A DNA stretch of 64,000 bases from Hungatella_A sp034142505 (GCA_034142505.1 JAWZDV010000062.1:62001-126000), one strand, 5' to 3'; shown: positions 7,286-15,650, counted from the stretch's first letter. Numbers and translations are program-made. The notes: a model not told the origin generated them from the sequence alone.

Positions 7286-9172
7286 ATGATGAAATCTGCA
7301 CAGCAGTTACGGGAGCTTTTGGAATCCATTGACAGAAAGAGCTACCCGGCTTACAAATCAGCACAGGGGGCTTATCATTTTGCGGACTATGTGCTTTCCA
7401 TTGACCATGTACAGGGGGACCCGTTTGCTTCCCCTTCGAAACTGAGTATTACCATTGACCATGCAAGGGCTGGGTATCCGGCGGATTATTTTGATACGGA
7501 TTATAAGCAGGTGGCGCTGGAGGATTACCTGGTGCGGCAGTTTTCCCAGGAGATTGCCAGGTTTAATTTTAAGGCGAAAGGGTCCGGGAAAAGCGGACTG
7601 ATTTCCACCAGCAGGCCGGGGCCGGAGATTTTAAAGCGGACGGCGTGTGAGATTGGACGAAACGGGATTACCGTGCGGTTTGAAGCGGGCTTCCCGGCAA
7701 ATGGGCGGACGATCAACTCCGGGGAACTGGTGAAGATTCTGTTTGATTTCCTGCCGCGCTGCGTGCAGAATGTATTTTTCTATAAAAATAGAGATGCCAA
7801 AGAAGTGATCCAGGTAGTTCATCTGGCGGAGGACCAGTATTTTATCCGTCAGGAGCTGGGGAAACGGGGGCTGGTGTCTTTCGTCGCCAACGGGGCGATT
7901 CTGCCGAGGGAGAGTGGGGTGTCCAGTCGTCCTATGGCTAAGAGCGTGGCGTTTCAGTCACCGGAATCGCTCCGCGTTACCATGGAGTTACCACATCACG
8001 GTACGATTACCGGGATGGGAATCCGGCGGGGGATCACGCTGATTGTGGGCGGCGGATATCATGGAAAATCCACTTTGCTAAAAGCGCTTGAGACCGGGGT
8101 GTATAATCATGTGGCCGGGGATGGACGGGAATATGTCATCACGGAGGATACTGCTGTGAAGCTGCGGGCGGAGGATGGGAGAAGTATCCGCAACACCGAC
8201 ATTTCCCTGTTTATCAATGATCTGCCGAATCATAAGGATACCCACTGCTTCAGCACGGAGGACGCCAGCGGAAGCACTTCCCAGGCGGCGGCTGTGATTG
8301 AGGGGATGGAGGCGGGATGCCGGACATTTTTGATTGATGAAGATACATCGGCCACCAACTTTATGGTGCGGGATGACCTGATGCAGAAGATTATCAGCCG
8401 GGACAAGGAACCGATCACGCCGTTTATTGAGCGGGCCAGGGACTTGTTTGAGAAAGCGGGAATTTCCACCATTATGGTGGCGGGAAGTTCGGGGGCTTAT
8501 TTCTATATTGCGGATACGGTGATTCAGATGGATTCCTATCTGCCCTATGATATCACAGAGGAAGTGAAAGATTACTGCGCCGGGTATGGGGCGGAACCGA
8601 TTACCTCGGCACCGGGGTTCTTTATCCCGGCGGCGGACAGAAAGCTTGTGGGGACGAAGAAGGCTCCGGCGGCTATGGCGGCAGGGATTTCTCAGGCACA
8701 GACCACATCCTATGGCGGCAGAAACAACGCTGGCCAAGGTGGACGTGATGATGACCGGGGCGGACGGGGCCATGGGCGCGGCGGCTATGGCGGCAGCGAT
8801 GGCCGGGACCGGGGACGCGGCGGCTATGGCGGCAACGATGGCCAGGACCGGGGACGCGGACGGGATGAACGCATCAAAGTAAAAGTTTTCGGGAAGGATT
8901 CTCTTTCCGTCGGCCGGGAGACTGTGGACTTAAGATTTGTGGAGCAGCTCATTGACTCCGAACAGACGGCCACGCTGGCCCAGATGCTGCGCTACTGTCT
9001 TGACAACCGTATGCTGGAGCAATGCAGCGTCAAGGAAGCGGTATCCCTGCTGACTGCCAAAACCGGCAAAGACGGTCTGTCTGCCATCAGCGATTCCTCT
9101 TACGCCGCCGTTGGTCTTAGCCAGCCGCGGCCACAGGAAATCTTCGCCTGCATCAACCGCTACCGCGGATAA
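7286..9172 (+). CDS. ABC-class predicted ATPase (PF09818-like) with RGG-rich linker
   Basis: The protein of about 628 residues fits the 'predicted ATPase of the ABC class' family. It has an N-terminal domain with STSRPGPEILKRTAC, a P-loop GGGYHGKSTLLKAL and a Walker B-like FLIDEDTSATNFM. The start at 7286 is chosen because AGGAG lies eight bases upstream, and earlier codons fall in a repeat-like leader. Between the ATPase core and the last 100 residues there is a low-complexity segment of Gly, Arg, Asp and Tyr with several RGG and GRGGYGG units. A trypanosome member of the family, MRB1590, is reported to bind RNA, so a nucleic-acid role is plausible. The bacterial function is unknown. It is followed at once by a strong terminator. 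Confidence 0.85.
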   Translation: MMKSAQQLRELLESIDRKSYPAYKSAQGAYHFADYVLSIDHVQGDPFASPSKLSITIDHARAGYPADYFDTDYKQVALEDYLVRQFSQEIARFNFKAKGSGKSGLISTSRPGPEILKRTACEIGRNGITVRFEAGFPANGRTINSGELVKILFDFLPRCVQNVFFYKNRDAKEVIQVVHLAEDQYFIRQELGKRGLVSFVANGAILPRESGVSSRPMAKSVAFQSPESLRVTMELPHHGTITGMGIRRGITLIVGGGYHGKSTLLKALETGVYNHVAGDGREYVITEDTAVKLRAEDGRSIRNTDISLFINDLPNHKDTHCFSTEDASGSTSQAAAVIEGMEAGCRTFLIDEDTSATNFMVRDDLMQKIISRDKEPITPFIERARDLFEKAGISTIMVAGSSGAYFYIADTVIQMDSYLPYDITEEVKDYCAGYGAEPITSAPGFFIPAADRKLVGTKKAPAAMAAGISQAQTTSYGGRNNAGQGGRDDDRGGRGHGRGGYGGSDGRDRGRGGYGGNDGQDRGRGRDERIKVKVFGKDSLSVGRETVDLRFVEQLIDSEQTATLAQMLRYCLDNRMLEQCSVKEAVSLLTAKTGKDGLSAISDSSYAAVGLSQPRPQEIFACINRYRG

Positions 9173-9238
9173 ACAGTGGGGAGCTGCTGTTCCATAGACG
9201 ACTTACGAATCTATGGAACGGCAACTCCCCACTGTTTT
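9173..9238 (+). terminator. Strong intrinsic terminator after the ABC-class ATPase
   Basis: A long inverted repeat pairs ACAGTGGGGAG with CTCCCCACTGT, and inside it TTCCATAGA with TCTATGGAA. It is followed by TTTTCT. It begins next to the stop codon. Confidence 0.85.
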
Positions 9239-9331
9239 CTACGACTAGGTACTCTCATTTTGGGCGACATCCTTACCATCATATGCACATGATAGATCCG
9301 GCATTAAATGGCCCTCTGATCACTCCATAAT

Positions 9332-10150
9332 TTAGTCTATAAATTTTATATATGTCCTATCATCAATAGCTTTTTTCCCATTTGTAAAACCAGATTCCAT
9401 CTTATGATACTCAATACACAAAGGATCTTTTTCTTCTAACGTCTTCAAAAACATTTCACTTTCCATTAAAGTTTCTTTTAATATTGGATATCCATCGGAA
9501 GCTAATACTACACTACTCCCTTCTTCTACATCTTGAATTATTAAATCGTCAAAATTACTGTTAAATCCGTCCAATACACTAAATGCATATTCTCCTGCCA
9601 AACTATTGTTTGAAAAATATAACTGTTTCTTTATAATCGGAAAAATAATTTCCTGTGATGTATCATTCATACACAACTCCTCTATTGTCTTTCCGCCCAG
9701 TAACTCTAAATGTAAATAAACGGACCTCACTTCGGCCAACAACTGGTCAATTTTCATCTCCTTTTTAAATGCCTTTTTATTAATCATAAACTGACAGTCA
9801 CCAAAACACCATATTTGCCTATATTTATGACTGTAAATTACAATGGTAGCACGTAGTCTCTCTTCTGTATGTTCTTTAAAAAATTCGAGATTGTCTTTGT
9901 ACTGTTCTTGTAAAATCTGATTCAAAAACTGAAATACCTGTACAGAATCTTCATTTCCTTTTAAACTTTCTAATGCCTTCCTCAAAAGTTCTTTTGCATA
10001 GTAACCACTTGTATGACCGTCCCATCTCATCTTTCCTTTAGGCGTAACCCCATCAATAACTGCAATATAATTTTCACTGATAAATAATTCATCCTCGCAT
10101 AGTGACCTATCCCCATATTTTGACTCAATAAAACTCTCAATTATTTTCAT
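9332..10150 (-). CDS. PP2C-like phosphatase domain protein
   Basis: The 272-residue protein carries scattered but recognisable PP2C (PPM) metal-site motifs: GDRSLCED (13-20), VIDGVT (31-36), ATIVIYS, CFGDCQF, ASDGYP and DDRTYIKF at the end. All acidic positions expected to bind metal appear kept, so catalysis is plausible. The first four bases overlap the MFS gene end, indicating coupling. As the last gene of the PP-loop/MFS/PP2C operon it is probably co-produced with them under agr control. Its target is unknown: it might act on a protein, or on a phosphorylated small molecule made by the PP-loop enzyme. It is AT-rich like its neighbours. Confidence 0.7.
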   Translation of the reverse strand: MKIIESFIESKYGDRSLCEDELFISENYIAVIDGVTPKGKMRWDGHTSGYYAKELLRKALESLKGNEDSVQVFQFLNQILQEQYKDNLEFFKEHTEERLRATIVIYSHKYRQIWCFGDCQFMINKKAFKKEMKIDQLLAEVRSVYLHLELLGGKTIEELCMNDTSQEIIFPIIKKQLYFSNNSLAGEYAFSVLDGFNSNFDDLIIQDVEEGSSVVLASDGYPILKETLMESEMFLKTLEEKDPLCIEYHKMESGFTNGKKAIDDRTYIKFID

Positions 10151-11331
10151 ATTTTTAAAAACTCCTTTTCACACATTTTTTTGTAAACCAACGCTAGGAT
10201 TAAAGACAGTAAACCAAACAGAGACAAGATCAATAATGATCCATTAAATGAGACATATTCCAAAATAATGCCAAACACAAGTGGTGCAAATATTCCGGCA
10301 CCACCACAATAGATCGCCATCCCGATCATCTGCCCAGTTATTTTCAAATGTTCTGGCAATATTTCATCAAATAAAAACTTAGCGCCAACATAAACAAGTG
10401 AATAGGTAAAAGCATCTGACCAACTAACAATAAACATAATGATCGGCGTTTCTGCTACTGCAAACAATATCTCTCTTAAAACATAAAAAAATGTGGCAAT
10501 TATCAATATATCTTTCGGCATTATTTTTTTGCATATCTGTTTGTACAAAACCATTGTTGGTATCTCACTTAATGCCTGTATCCCAAAAAACATTCCTATT
10601 GCCGACGTACCTCCTATATGGTTTAACTTCATTCCCAGTAATAGAAGTTCAGCAGATGTCATTATGAATATACAAAAATATGTAATCACTAAAAATACAT
10701 ATTTTTTATTGAAAAACAGTTCTCTTAAACATGAAAGGTCTATTTCTTTTTCCGCTTTTGACTTAACATCAGGTATATCTCTACTAGCAAAAAAAATAAA
10801 AATAAACACCACTATAATTGCAATGGATAAGGCTTTATACCCACATTTCGTCACTAACTTCCCCAATATAATAGCAGAAATAAATAGTGAAAAAGACCCG
10901 GCAGCACGCATGCTGCCATAGTTCGCCTTAATTTCATCTCCAATCTTTAAAGACCAACTGTCAGTCAAACCTACTATCGTATTTATTGCTATTCCGGCCA
11001 TAGCTGTAAAGAAAAAAACAATTTCTATACCATAACGAAAAGAATAAAGTGCATAAACTGATATAATAAGTATAAATAGCATCAAATAGAAATACTTTTT
11101 TAATTGCTTCTTCCTATCACACCAATAACTGATTACAAATTGTCCCATGATTCCAAATCCAGCCATAATTGAAGAGCCTATTCCTGTAAATGTCGATGGG
11201 ACCCCCATGGAATCCATATAAGCCACATAAAATGACTGCGTGACCACGACTGCTGCCTGAACTCCAAAAAATGTAATACAAAAGAGAAACATTTGCTTAT
11301 CAATGCTGTTTGTCCCCTTATATCCATTCAT
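10147..11331 (-). CDS. MFS transporter (LacY/nucleoside-symporter-like)
   Basis: The 394-residue protein has twelve predicted membrane segments and the MFS loop CDRKKQLKKYFYLM between segments 2 and 3. The overall pattern resembles the MFS_1_like group that includes LacY and nucleoside symporters. The ribosome site AAAGGG is about ten bases upstream. It sits between a WbpG-like PP-loop enzyme and a PP2C-like protein, with spacings of 21 bases and a 4-base overlap, so the three form one operon. It may export a product of the PP-loop enzyme or import its substrate; the direction cannot be told from sequence. Confidence 0.82.
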   Translation of the reverse strand: MNGYKGTNSIDKQMFLFCITFFGVQAAVVVTQSFYVAYMDSMGVPSTFTGIGSSIMAGFGIMGQFVISYWCDRKKQLKKYFYLMLFILIISVYALYSFRYGIEIVFFFTAMAGIAINTIVGLTDSWSLKIGDEIKANYGSMRAAGSFSLFISAIILGKLVTKCGYKALSIAIIVVFIFIFFASRDIPDVKSKAEKEIDLSCLRELFFNKKYVFLVITYFCIFIMTSAELLLLGMKLNHIGGTSAIGMFFGIQALSEIPTMVLYKQICKKIMPKDILIIATFFYVLREILFAVAETPIIMFIVSWSDAFTYSLVYVGAKFLFDEILPEHLKITGQMIGMAIYCGGAGIFAPLVFGIILEYVSFNGSLLILSLFGLLSLILALVYKKMCEKEFLKI

Positions 11332-11352
11332 ATATATTTTACCCTTTACTAA

Positions 11353-12423
11353 TTATTGTCCTGTAAGTAATGGCAGGCACGTCTCATAAAACTTCATTAT
11401 ATCTGTACCGTCATATTTAAATCCTTTTAATATCTTTGCTAATTCATCAATGCGATTAATCACTTCCATATTTTTTTCTTGAACGCTTTCAATTGCCGAG
11501 TCTTTACTGATTAAATCATATCTGACCATTTGTGAATACTTAAAATCAAGTTCTGAATACCCATAGGCAGCCAAAAATAATATTTGTTTAAACTCCTCTA
11601 CCAAACAATCAAATCTCCAACTTTGCCCATCTGGATGTTTCCATTCCAGATACTTTTCTACATACCGCTTTACTTCTTGAGGTTTATTTTCGATATAATC
11701 ATAAAAATCTATGTATTTTATTCCATACTCGTTCTTCTTATTTGCCAAATCCTTTTCATGGCAGTTAAAATGATCTCTAATAATTGTTTGAATATTATTC
11801 TTTTCCAAATATTCATCTTCAGAAATAATTCCTTTTAAAAGTCCTCTAGTTTCATTTCCTTCTCCAAATTTTCCCATATGGTAACTTTTAAACGGAGCTG
11901 CCTCCAGATAAGAGGAGCCATTTATTACTTTTTCTATTCCCATCCCATTACATTTTTCAAAAATTGCATTGCTAATACCATATCTACACCCAGCACACAC
12001 AACTGCTCTTAAAATTGCTGCATCAGGATGATTTATATAGGTTCTTAAATTCCGAATAAATCTAGGATAAAATTCCTCATCATCCATATATATTATTTTT
12101 GATTGTAATATTTCTGATGCTTTTTCTATATTCGCTGCTGCTAATGGATGTACCATTCCAACCTTTCTATGATTAAACGCGATTACTCTGTCAGCACCGA
12201 ATGTCTGTACAGCCCAATTCCACACAAAGATACTATCTTTACCGCCAGAAACCGTTACTCCAATTTTTTCTTTTTCATTAAATTCTTTTTTTAACAGTTC
12301 TTCTCCTTTAAATTCTTTACGCTTAAAATTCTTGCAGTAATCACACACCCCTTGGGCCGATTCTTCCGTTGTAGCGCCCGGATAACTCATTAATAAACCA
12401 CATTTCGCACATCTTTGTTTCAT
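11353..12423 (-). CDS. PP-loop ATPase resembling WbpG-type N-acetyl sugar amidotransferase
   Basis: The 356-residue protein begins with a four-cysteine zinc-ribbon-like region (CAKC near residue 5, CDYC about 25 residues later). A PP-loop SGGKDSIFVW follows, which adenylates a substrate, and then a conserved CAGCRYG. This is the layout of the N-acetyl sugar amidotransferases (WbpG/WbuX), which convert a carboxylate or similar group to an amidine or amide using ammonia. Their usual HisH/HisF-like partners are missing nearby, so the actual reaction may differ. The ATG at 12423 has GAGGG nine bases upstream and is preferred to a TTG at 12462. It heads the putative agr-controlled operon. Confidence 0.75.
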   Translation of the reverse strand: MKQRCAKCGLLMSYPGATTEESAQGVCDYCKNFKRKEFKGEELLKKEFNEKEKIGVTVSGGKDSIFVWNWAVQTFGADRVIAFNHRKVGMVHPLAAANIEKASEILQSKIIYMDDEEFYPRFIRNLRTYINHPDAAILRAVVCAGCRYGISNAIFEKCNGMGIEKVINGSSYLEAAPFKSYHMGKFGEGNETRGLLKGIISEDEYLEKNNIQTIIRDHFNCHEKDLANKKNEYGIKYIDFYDYIENKPQEVKRYVEKYLEWKHPDGQSWRFDCLVEEFKQILFLAAYGYSELDFKYSQMVRYDLISKDSAIESVQEKNMEVINRIDELAKILKGFKYDGTDIMKFYETCLPLLTGQ

Positions 12424-12453
12424 TAGTATTCCCTCTTTCTGTTTATTATATTT

Positions 12454-12459
12454 ACCATA
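12454..12459 (-). promoter_or_regulatory. -10 element of the PP-loop operon promoter
   Basis: TATGGT on the minus strand lies 29 bases downstream of the operator at 12489-12518. That is the same distance as between the agrD operator and its TATAAT. A nearby TATAAT closer to the gene is an alternative -10. Confidence 0.5.
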
Positions 12460-12488
12460 CAATATTTATGAATTTATATACCAATAAT

Positions 12489-12518
12489 GCTGTGAATTAC
12501 ACTTTTTTTGAAGTGAAC
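12489..12518 (-). promoter_or_regulatory. LytTR (AgrA-type) operator upstream of the PP-loop operon
   Basis: On the plus strand two 9-bp direct repeats, GCTGTGAAT and GAAGTGAAC, are separated by 12 bp. This is the repeat geometry known for AgrA-type LytTR regulators. The 30-bp block matches the block before agrD at 21 of 30 positions, with TACACT and TTTGA in the same register. The match supports control by the local response regulator. Confidence 0.7.
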
Positions 12519-12547
12519 GGATAATGGTAATAATCTACAAAACATTC

Positions 12548-12592
12548 AAAACAAATAACGGTACATATTCCTCTCAGAATACATACCGTTAT
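12548..12592 (-). terminator. Terminator after agrD
   Basis: Perfect 9-bp stem ATAACGGTA/TACCGTTAT (12555-12563 with 12584-12592) extended by a few more pairs. On the minus strand it is followed by TTTGTTTTG. It separates agrD from the PP-loop operon, which therefore needs its own promoter. Confidence 0.7.
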
Positions 12593-12598
12593 CTATAA

Positions 12599-12742
12599 TT
12601 AATGCCGTTTTAATTTTTGTACTTCTTTTGGTGGTTTTGGTTGATGCATAACATACATACAGCAACTATTCACATTTGCAGATGCAGTTTTTAGTGCCAA
12701 AACAGCTACGCATGACAATACCTTTTTAGTCACTTTAACCAT
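12599..12742 (-). CDS. agrD: Cyclic lactone autoinducer precursor (AgrD-like), 47 aa
   Basis: A 47-codon gene with an excellent ribosome site (AGGAGGTGA, six bases from ATG). It has the three AgrD parts. The N-terminal amphipathic leader is MVKVTKKVLSCVAVLALKTA. The core is NSCCMYVM (residues 25-32). The acidic/basic tail, HQPKPPKEVQKLKRH, contains the QPK.P..V pattern common in clostridial AgrD peptides. AgrB cuts before the tail and closes a thiolactone between a core cysteine and the new C-terminus. A five-membered ring CMYVM from Cys28 fits best, though Cys27 would give a six-residue ring. It has its own promoter and operator. Confidence 0.88.
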   Translation of the reverse strand: MVKVTKKVLSCVAVLALKTASANVNSCCMYVMHQPKPPKEVQKLKRH

Positions 12743-12783
12743 TAGTTCACCTCCTGAATATCAATTGATTTTCTAATACACCT

Positions 12784-12789
12784 ATTATA
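12784..12789 (-). promoter_or_regulatory. -10 element of the agrD promoter
   Basis: TATAAT on the minus strand lies 29 bases from the operator at 12819-12848 and about 40 bases before the agrD ATG. No good -35 is visible, which is typical of an activator-dependent promoter. Confidence 0.6.
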
Positions 12790-12818
12790 ATGGTAAAATA
12801 ACTTATATAACTCAATAT

Positions 12819-12848
12819 GATGTCAACTACACTATATTTGATGCCAAA
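12819..12848 (-). promoter_or_regulatory. LytTR (AgrA-type) operator upstream of agrD
   Basis: Direct repeats GATGTCAAC and GATGCCAAA (7 of 9 identical) are spaced by 12 bp on the plus strand. The block shares 21 of 30 bases with 12489-12518. It lies between the agrB stop and agrD, which suggests autoinduction acting on the signal gene. Confidence 0.7.
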
Positions 12849-12875
12849 TAAAGTTTTAATAATCCCAAAAATATA

Positions 12876-13439
12876 TTACCCTTTAGCTTTTTTCAAACCA
12901 ACCATTAACAAAACTCCTTCAACAATTAAAGCTATTGATATCCCATGAACAACTGATGGTAGTTTCAAAATAATGGCTCCCACTACAATACCGCCCTCTA
13001 TAACTAAAATTCTTTTTGTTTTCCTTGCATAACACCTGTTTTCTTTAAAAGAAAGAGGTTTGTTTTCACTTTGCAATGGTGCATACTTAAAAATAACCCC
13101 CATTGCTATAAGCAAAGCAGGAAATAAATATCTATACTCTAAAAGATAACTAAAAACAAAATAATACTCCAATAAAATGATCAATATCAAAGAATACACC
13201 ATGCACTTCTTGACCGAAGCAGCGTGATACCCACCTGCAAAACTTCTAAGAGGAATGTATGCAATCAAAAATATAAATGTTTGAAATAAATTATTAAATA
13301 AAATACCAAGTACAATTGATATTATAATATTTTGCAATATCGTAAGCCCTTCTTTTATGCCATAGAGATATATAATGCGATCATCTTCTGCTATGACATG
13401 ATAGTCAAGCATTTTGTCCACCAGATAGTCAGAAATCAT
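12876..13439 (-). CDS. agrB: Accessory gene regulator B-like peptidase
   Basis: AgrB processes and cyclises the AgrD precursor at the membrane. At 187 residues with five to six membrane segments this protein fits the family. The catalytic pair is visible as His72 in FAGGYHA and Cys79 in VKKC, at the family's usual spacing. AAGGAG lies seven bases before the ATG. It follows the kinase gene by 27 bases and precedes agrD by 133 bases, the gap holding the agrD operator and promoter. Base composition is AT-rich, like the entire agr region. Confidence 0.93.
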   Translation of the reverse strand: MISDYLVDKMLDYHVIAEDDRIIYLYGIKEGLTILQNIIISIVLGILFNNLFQTFIFLIAYIPLRSFAGGYHAASVKKCMVYSLILIILLEYYFVFSYLLEYRYLFPALLIAMGVIFKYAPLQSENKPLSFKENRCYARKTKRILVIEGGIVVGAIILKLPSVVHGISIALIVEGVLLMVGLKKAKG

Positions 13440-13466
13440 AATACTCCTTATCCATATAAAAATATT

Positions 13467-14747
13467 TTAAACATAAAGCATAATACAAATCTCAAACCAC
13501 TTATCATTATAATGAATATCCATCATTCCATGATATTTTTCAACTGCATACCTGGTGTTTTGTAATCCAATGCCATGAGGCATTTTATCCGATTTTCCTG
13601 TCTGTAATGTCCCCTGCTTTATCACAATTTTTTCTGAGTATGTATTTTCTGCTTTCAACAATATTCTTCCTCTATTGTAAATAAATAAAATGTTGATTTT
13701 TCGCTCGCCCACTACTCTTGACGCCGCTTCTATCGCATTATCAAGGATGTTTCCTAAAATTACGGTAATGTCACAAGGATCAACATTCAAATTTTCCGGT
13801 ATCTGCAGTTTGGTATTAACAATAATATCTTTATTCTTTGCCTCCTGCAGCTTGATATTTAAAATACCGTCCACAATTGCATTACCGGTTACAAATAAAT
13901 CCGTCAAATTGCTAAAATCAATATCGATGATCTTATCAATATATTTAGCTGCTTCTTGTACCTGATTATTGTTCAAGTAAGATCTAACGGATATAAGATG
14001 TTTATTCAAATCATGCTGCAAAGAATCGGACATTTTTGCCGAGGCTTTCAACAATTCAAACTGTCCCTCATAATACTTATTCTGTTGTTCCAGCAATACT
14101 CCTCTGGTACGTTCGGACATCGATTTAACTACTAAATCATAGAATACCATAACAGAAAAATTGACCGCCAATAAAAATATCATGCATAAAACCAGATAAG
14201 ATCTATTTAAATTTCCCATATGAAATAATAGTACCAACGAATAAAGTGAAACTAACGGCATGATAATAATGCATAACCAATATACCATTGGTAAAGCAAC
14301 TGTTCCCTTTACTCGTTTCTTTGCGCTTATCATATACACGATAACCAAACCAATCAATTGATTCCCAATTTCTCCAAAAAGTGATAAATAATTACTGCCA
14401 GAGTCAAGAGGAAAATGAACATACCCGCTTAATGCTGCTACTAACATCTCAATAACAAACAATAAACTATATATGTAAACGGCAACCATAATACGTTGTT
14501 TCCATTCCGCTTTATAATTCAACGTTAAAATCATAAAATAAAGTATATTATATATCAGCATTACAATAGGAACACGTATAAAAAAATAGCATACTAAAGC
14601 CATGATAAAATAAGACATGTAACTAAAAAATTCAATTTTTTTATTCTCTGGGCCATCTATAAAAAAAATATTCATAAACTTATAAACGACATATGTTGCT
14701 GCTAAATTACAGCATATATGAACAATATACAGTTCACTGATCCGCAT
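13467..14747 (-). CDS. agrC: AgrC-like sensor histidine kinase (GHKL)
   Basis: This protein of 426 residues has six to seven N-terminal membrane segments (about 1-205), the topology of peptide-sensing AgrC kinases. A linker then leads to the phospho-acceptor His245 in SLQHDLNKHL. The ATP-binding GHKL domain includes the N-box ILGNILDNAIEAA and a glycine box GIGLQNTRYAVEKYHG. It should detect the cyclic peptide from AgrB/AgrD and phosphorylate the response regulator whose gene overlaps it by 14 bases. A GGAG-type ribosome site lies inside the upstream gene's end. Confidence 0.9.
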   Translation of the reverse strand: MRISELYIVHICCNLAATYVVYKFMNIFFIDGPENKKIEFFSYMSYFIMALVCYFFIRVPIVMLIYNILYFMILTLNYKAEWKQRIMVAVYIYSLLFVIEMLVAALSGYVHFPLDSGSNYLSLFGEIGNQLIGLVIVYMISAKKRVKGTVALPMVYWLCIIIMPLVSLYSLVLLFHMGNLNRSYLVLCMIFLLAVNFSVMVFYDLVVKSMSERTRGVLLEQQNKYYEGQFELLKASAKMSDSLQHDLNKHLISVRSYLNNNQVQEAAKYIDKIIDIDFSNLTDLFVTGNAIVDGILNIKLQEAKNKDIIVNTKLQIPENLNVDPCDITVILGNILDNAIEAASRVVGERKINILFIYNRGRILLKAENTYSEKIVIKQGTLQTGKSDKMPHGIGLQNTRYAVEKYHGMMDIHYNDKWFEICIMLYV

Positions 14748-15483
14748 TCCCCGTCTCCATTAATAAATATTTTTTTTGAATTTCTCTAACTGTTTTTCTT
14801 CTGTTTTGTGCGATTTTTATCACTTCATTATTGGAAATAAAAATTCGGTCATAGTGAAATTCACGAACATGAAGATAATTAATTAAATATGATTTATGCG
14901 CATAAAAAAAACCGTAAACACTTAACTGATCATAAATACATTCCAAAGACCCATAAAAAACCTTTTTATCAATTGATGTTATCATTTCAACTTCTCTATC
15001 ATTACTTTTAAAATACAAAATATCGTTAATTGATATTTTATTTAAATTTCTCCCTTGTTTATATTGAAATGATACTTCTGTTTTCTTCAGCAGCCGGATG
15101 CAAAGCCTTAAGGTTTCCCAGATGGTTTCATCTGCAATTGGTTTAATTAAAAAATCAATTGGGCGAATCTTAAATAAGTCCAACGCATATTTTTTATGTG
15201 ATGAAATGAAAATGATTTGAATCGCTTCATTTTTTAAATTTTCCCTGATATATTGACCTATATTTACTCCATTTGAGGAATCCGCCAACTCAATATCCAA
15301 AAATAAGATATCGTATTGCTCACCATGGTCCAAATCATTACATAAAGCCATTCCTGTATAATAAACTTCAACAGCCAAAATTTCTGGAACGCTTTTACCA
15401 AACATCATAATCATGTTTTCTATCTCTGAGCAGATTCGTATATCATCATCACAAATTGCAATCTTTATTAATTCCTTCTCCAT
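14734..15483 (-). CDS. agrA: AgrA-like response regulator (REC-LytTR)
   Basis: A receiver domain (Asp12/Asp13 acidic pair, phospho-acceptor Asp63 in ILFLDIE, Lys in FLIKPIAD) is followed by a LytTR DNA-binding domain with ILYFKSNDREVEM and FFYAHKSYLINYLHVREF. ATG at 15483 is chosen over a GTG at 15498 because GGAG sits ten bases before it. It is first in the order A-C-B-D, unlike the staphylococcal B-D-C-A order. It is the likely activator of both 30-bp operators downstream. Confidence 0.9.
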   Translation of the reverse strand: MEKELIKIAICDDDIRICSEIENMIMMFGKSVPEILAVEVYYTGMALCNDLDHGEQYDILFLDIELADSSNGVNIGQYIRENLKNEAIQIIFISSHKKYALDLFKIRPIDFLIKPIADETIWETLRLCIRLLKKTEVSFQYKQGRNLNKISINDILYFKSNDREVEMITSIDKKVFYGSLECIYDQLSVYGFFYAHKSYLINYLHVREFHYDRIFISNNEVIKIAQNRRKTVREIQKKYLLMETGNADQ

Positions 15484-15619
15484 AATGAAAGACTCCACTT
15501 TTTAATTAATATATTTTTGCAGTCTTTTCACTGCTTCATACCTAGTGTTATTCCGTTTCATTTCAATTATCTGGATAATCATCAGATATTTCTAATCACA
15601 AAGCTGTTTAATTGTAACT

Positions 15620-15648
15620 ATTATAACATCAGTCTAAGGGATAAGTAA
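15620..15648 (-). promoter_or_regulatory. Probable promoter of the agrA-C-B unit
   Basis: On the minus strand TATAAT (15620-15625) is preceded at 17-18 bases by a TTTACT-like -35. The leader before agrA would be about 130 bases. No copy of the LytTR operator was seen here. Confidence 0.45.
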
Positions 15649-15650
15649 AC

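Noticed and set aside
11353..12423. Assignment of the PP-loop enzyme to LPS O-antigen synthesis as for WbpG
   Set aside because: No HisH/HisF-like partners or polysaccharide genes are nearby, and the organism appears Gram-positive.
12424..12462. TTG start 13 codons upstream of the PP-loop gene
   Set aside because: It would overlap the predicted -10 and start of transcription. The ATG at 12423 has a proper ribosome site and begins with the conserved cysteine region.
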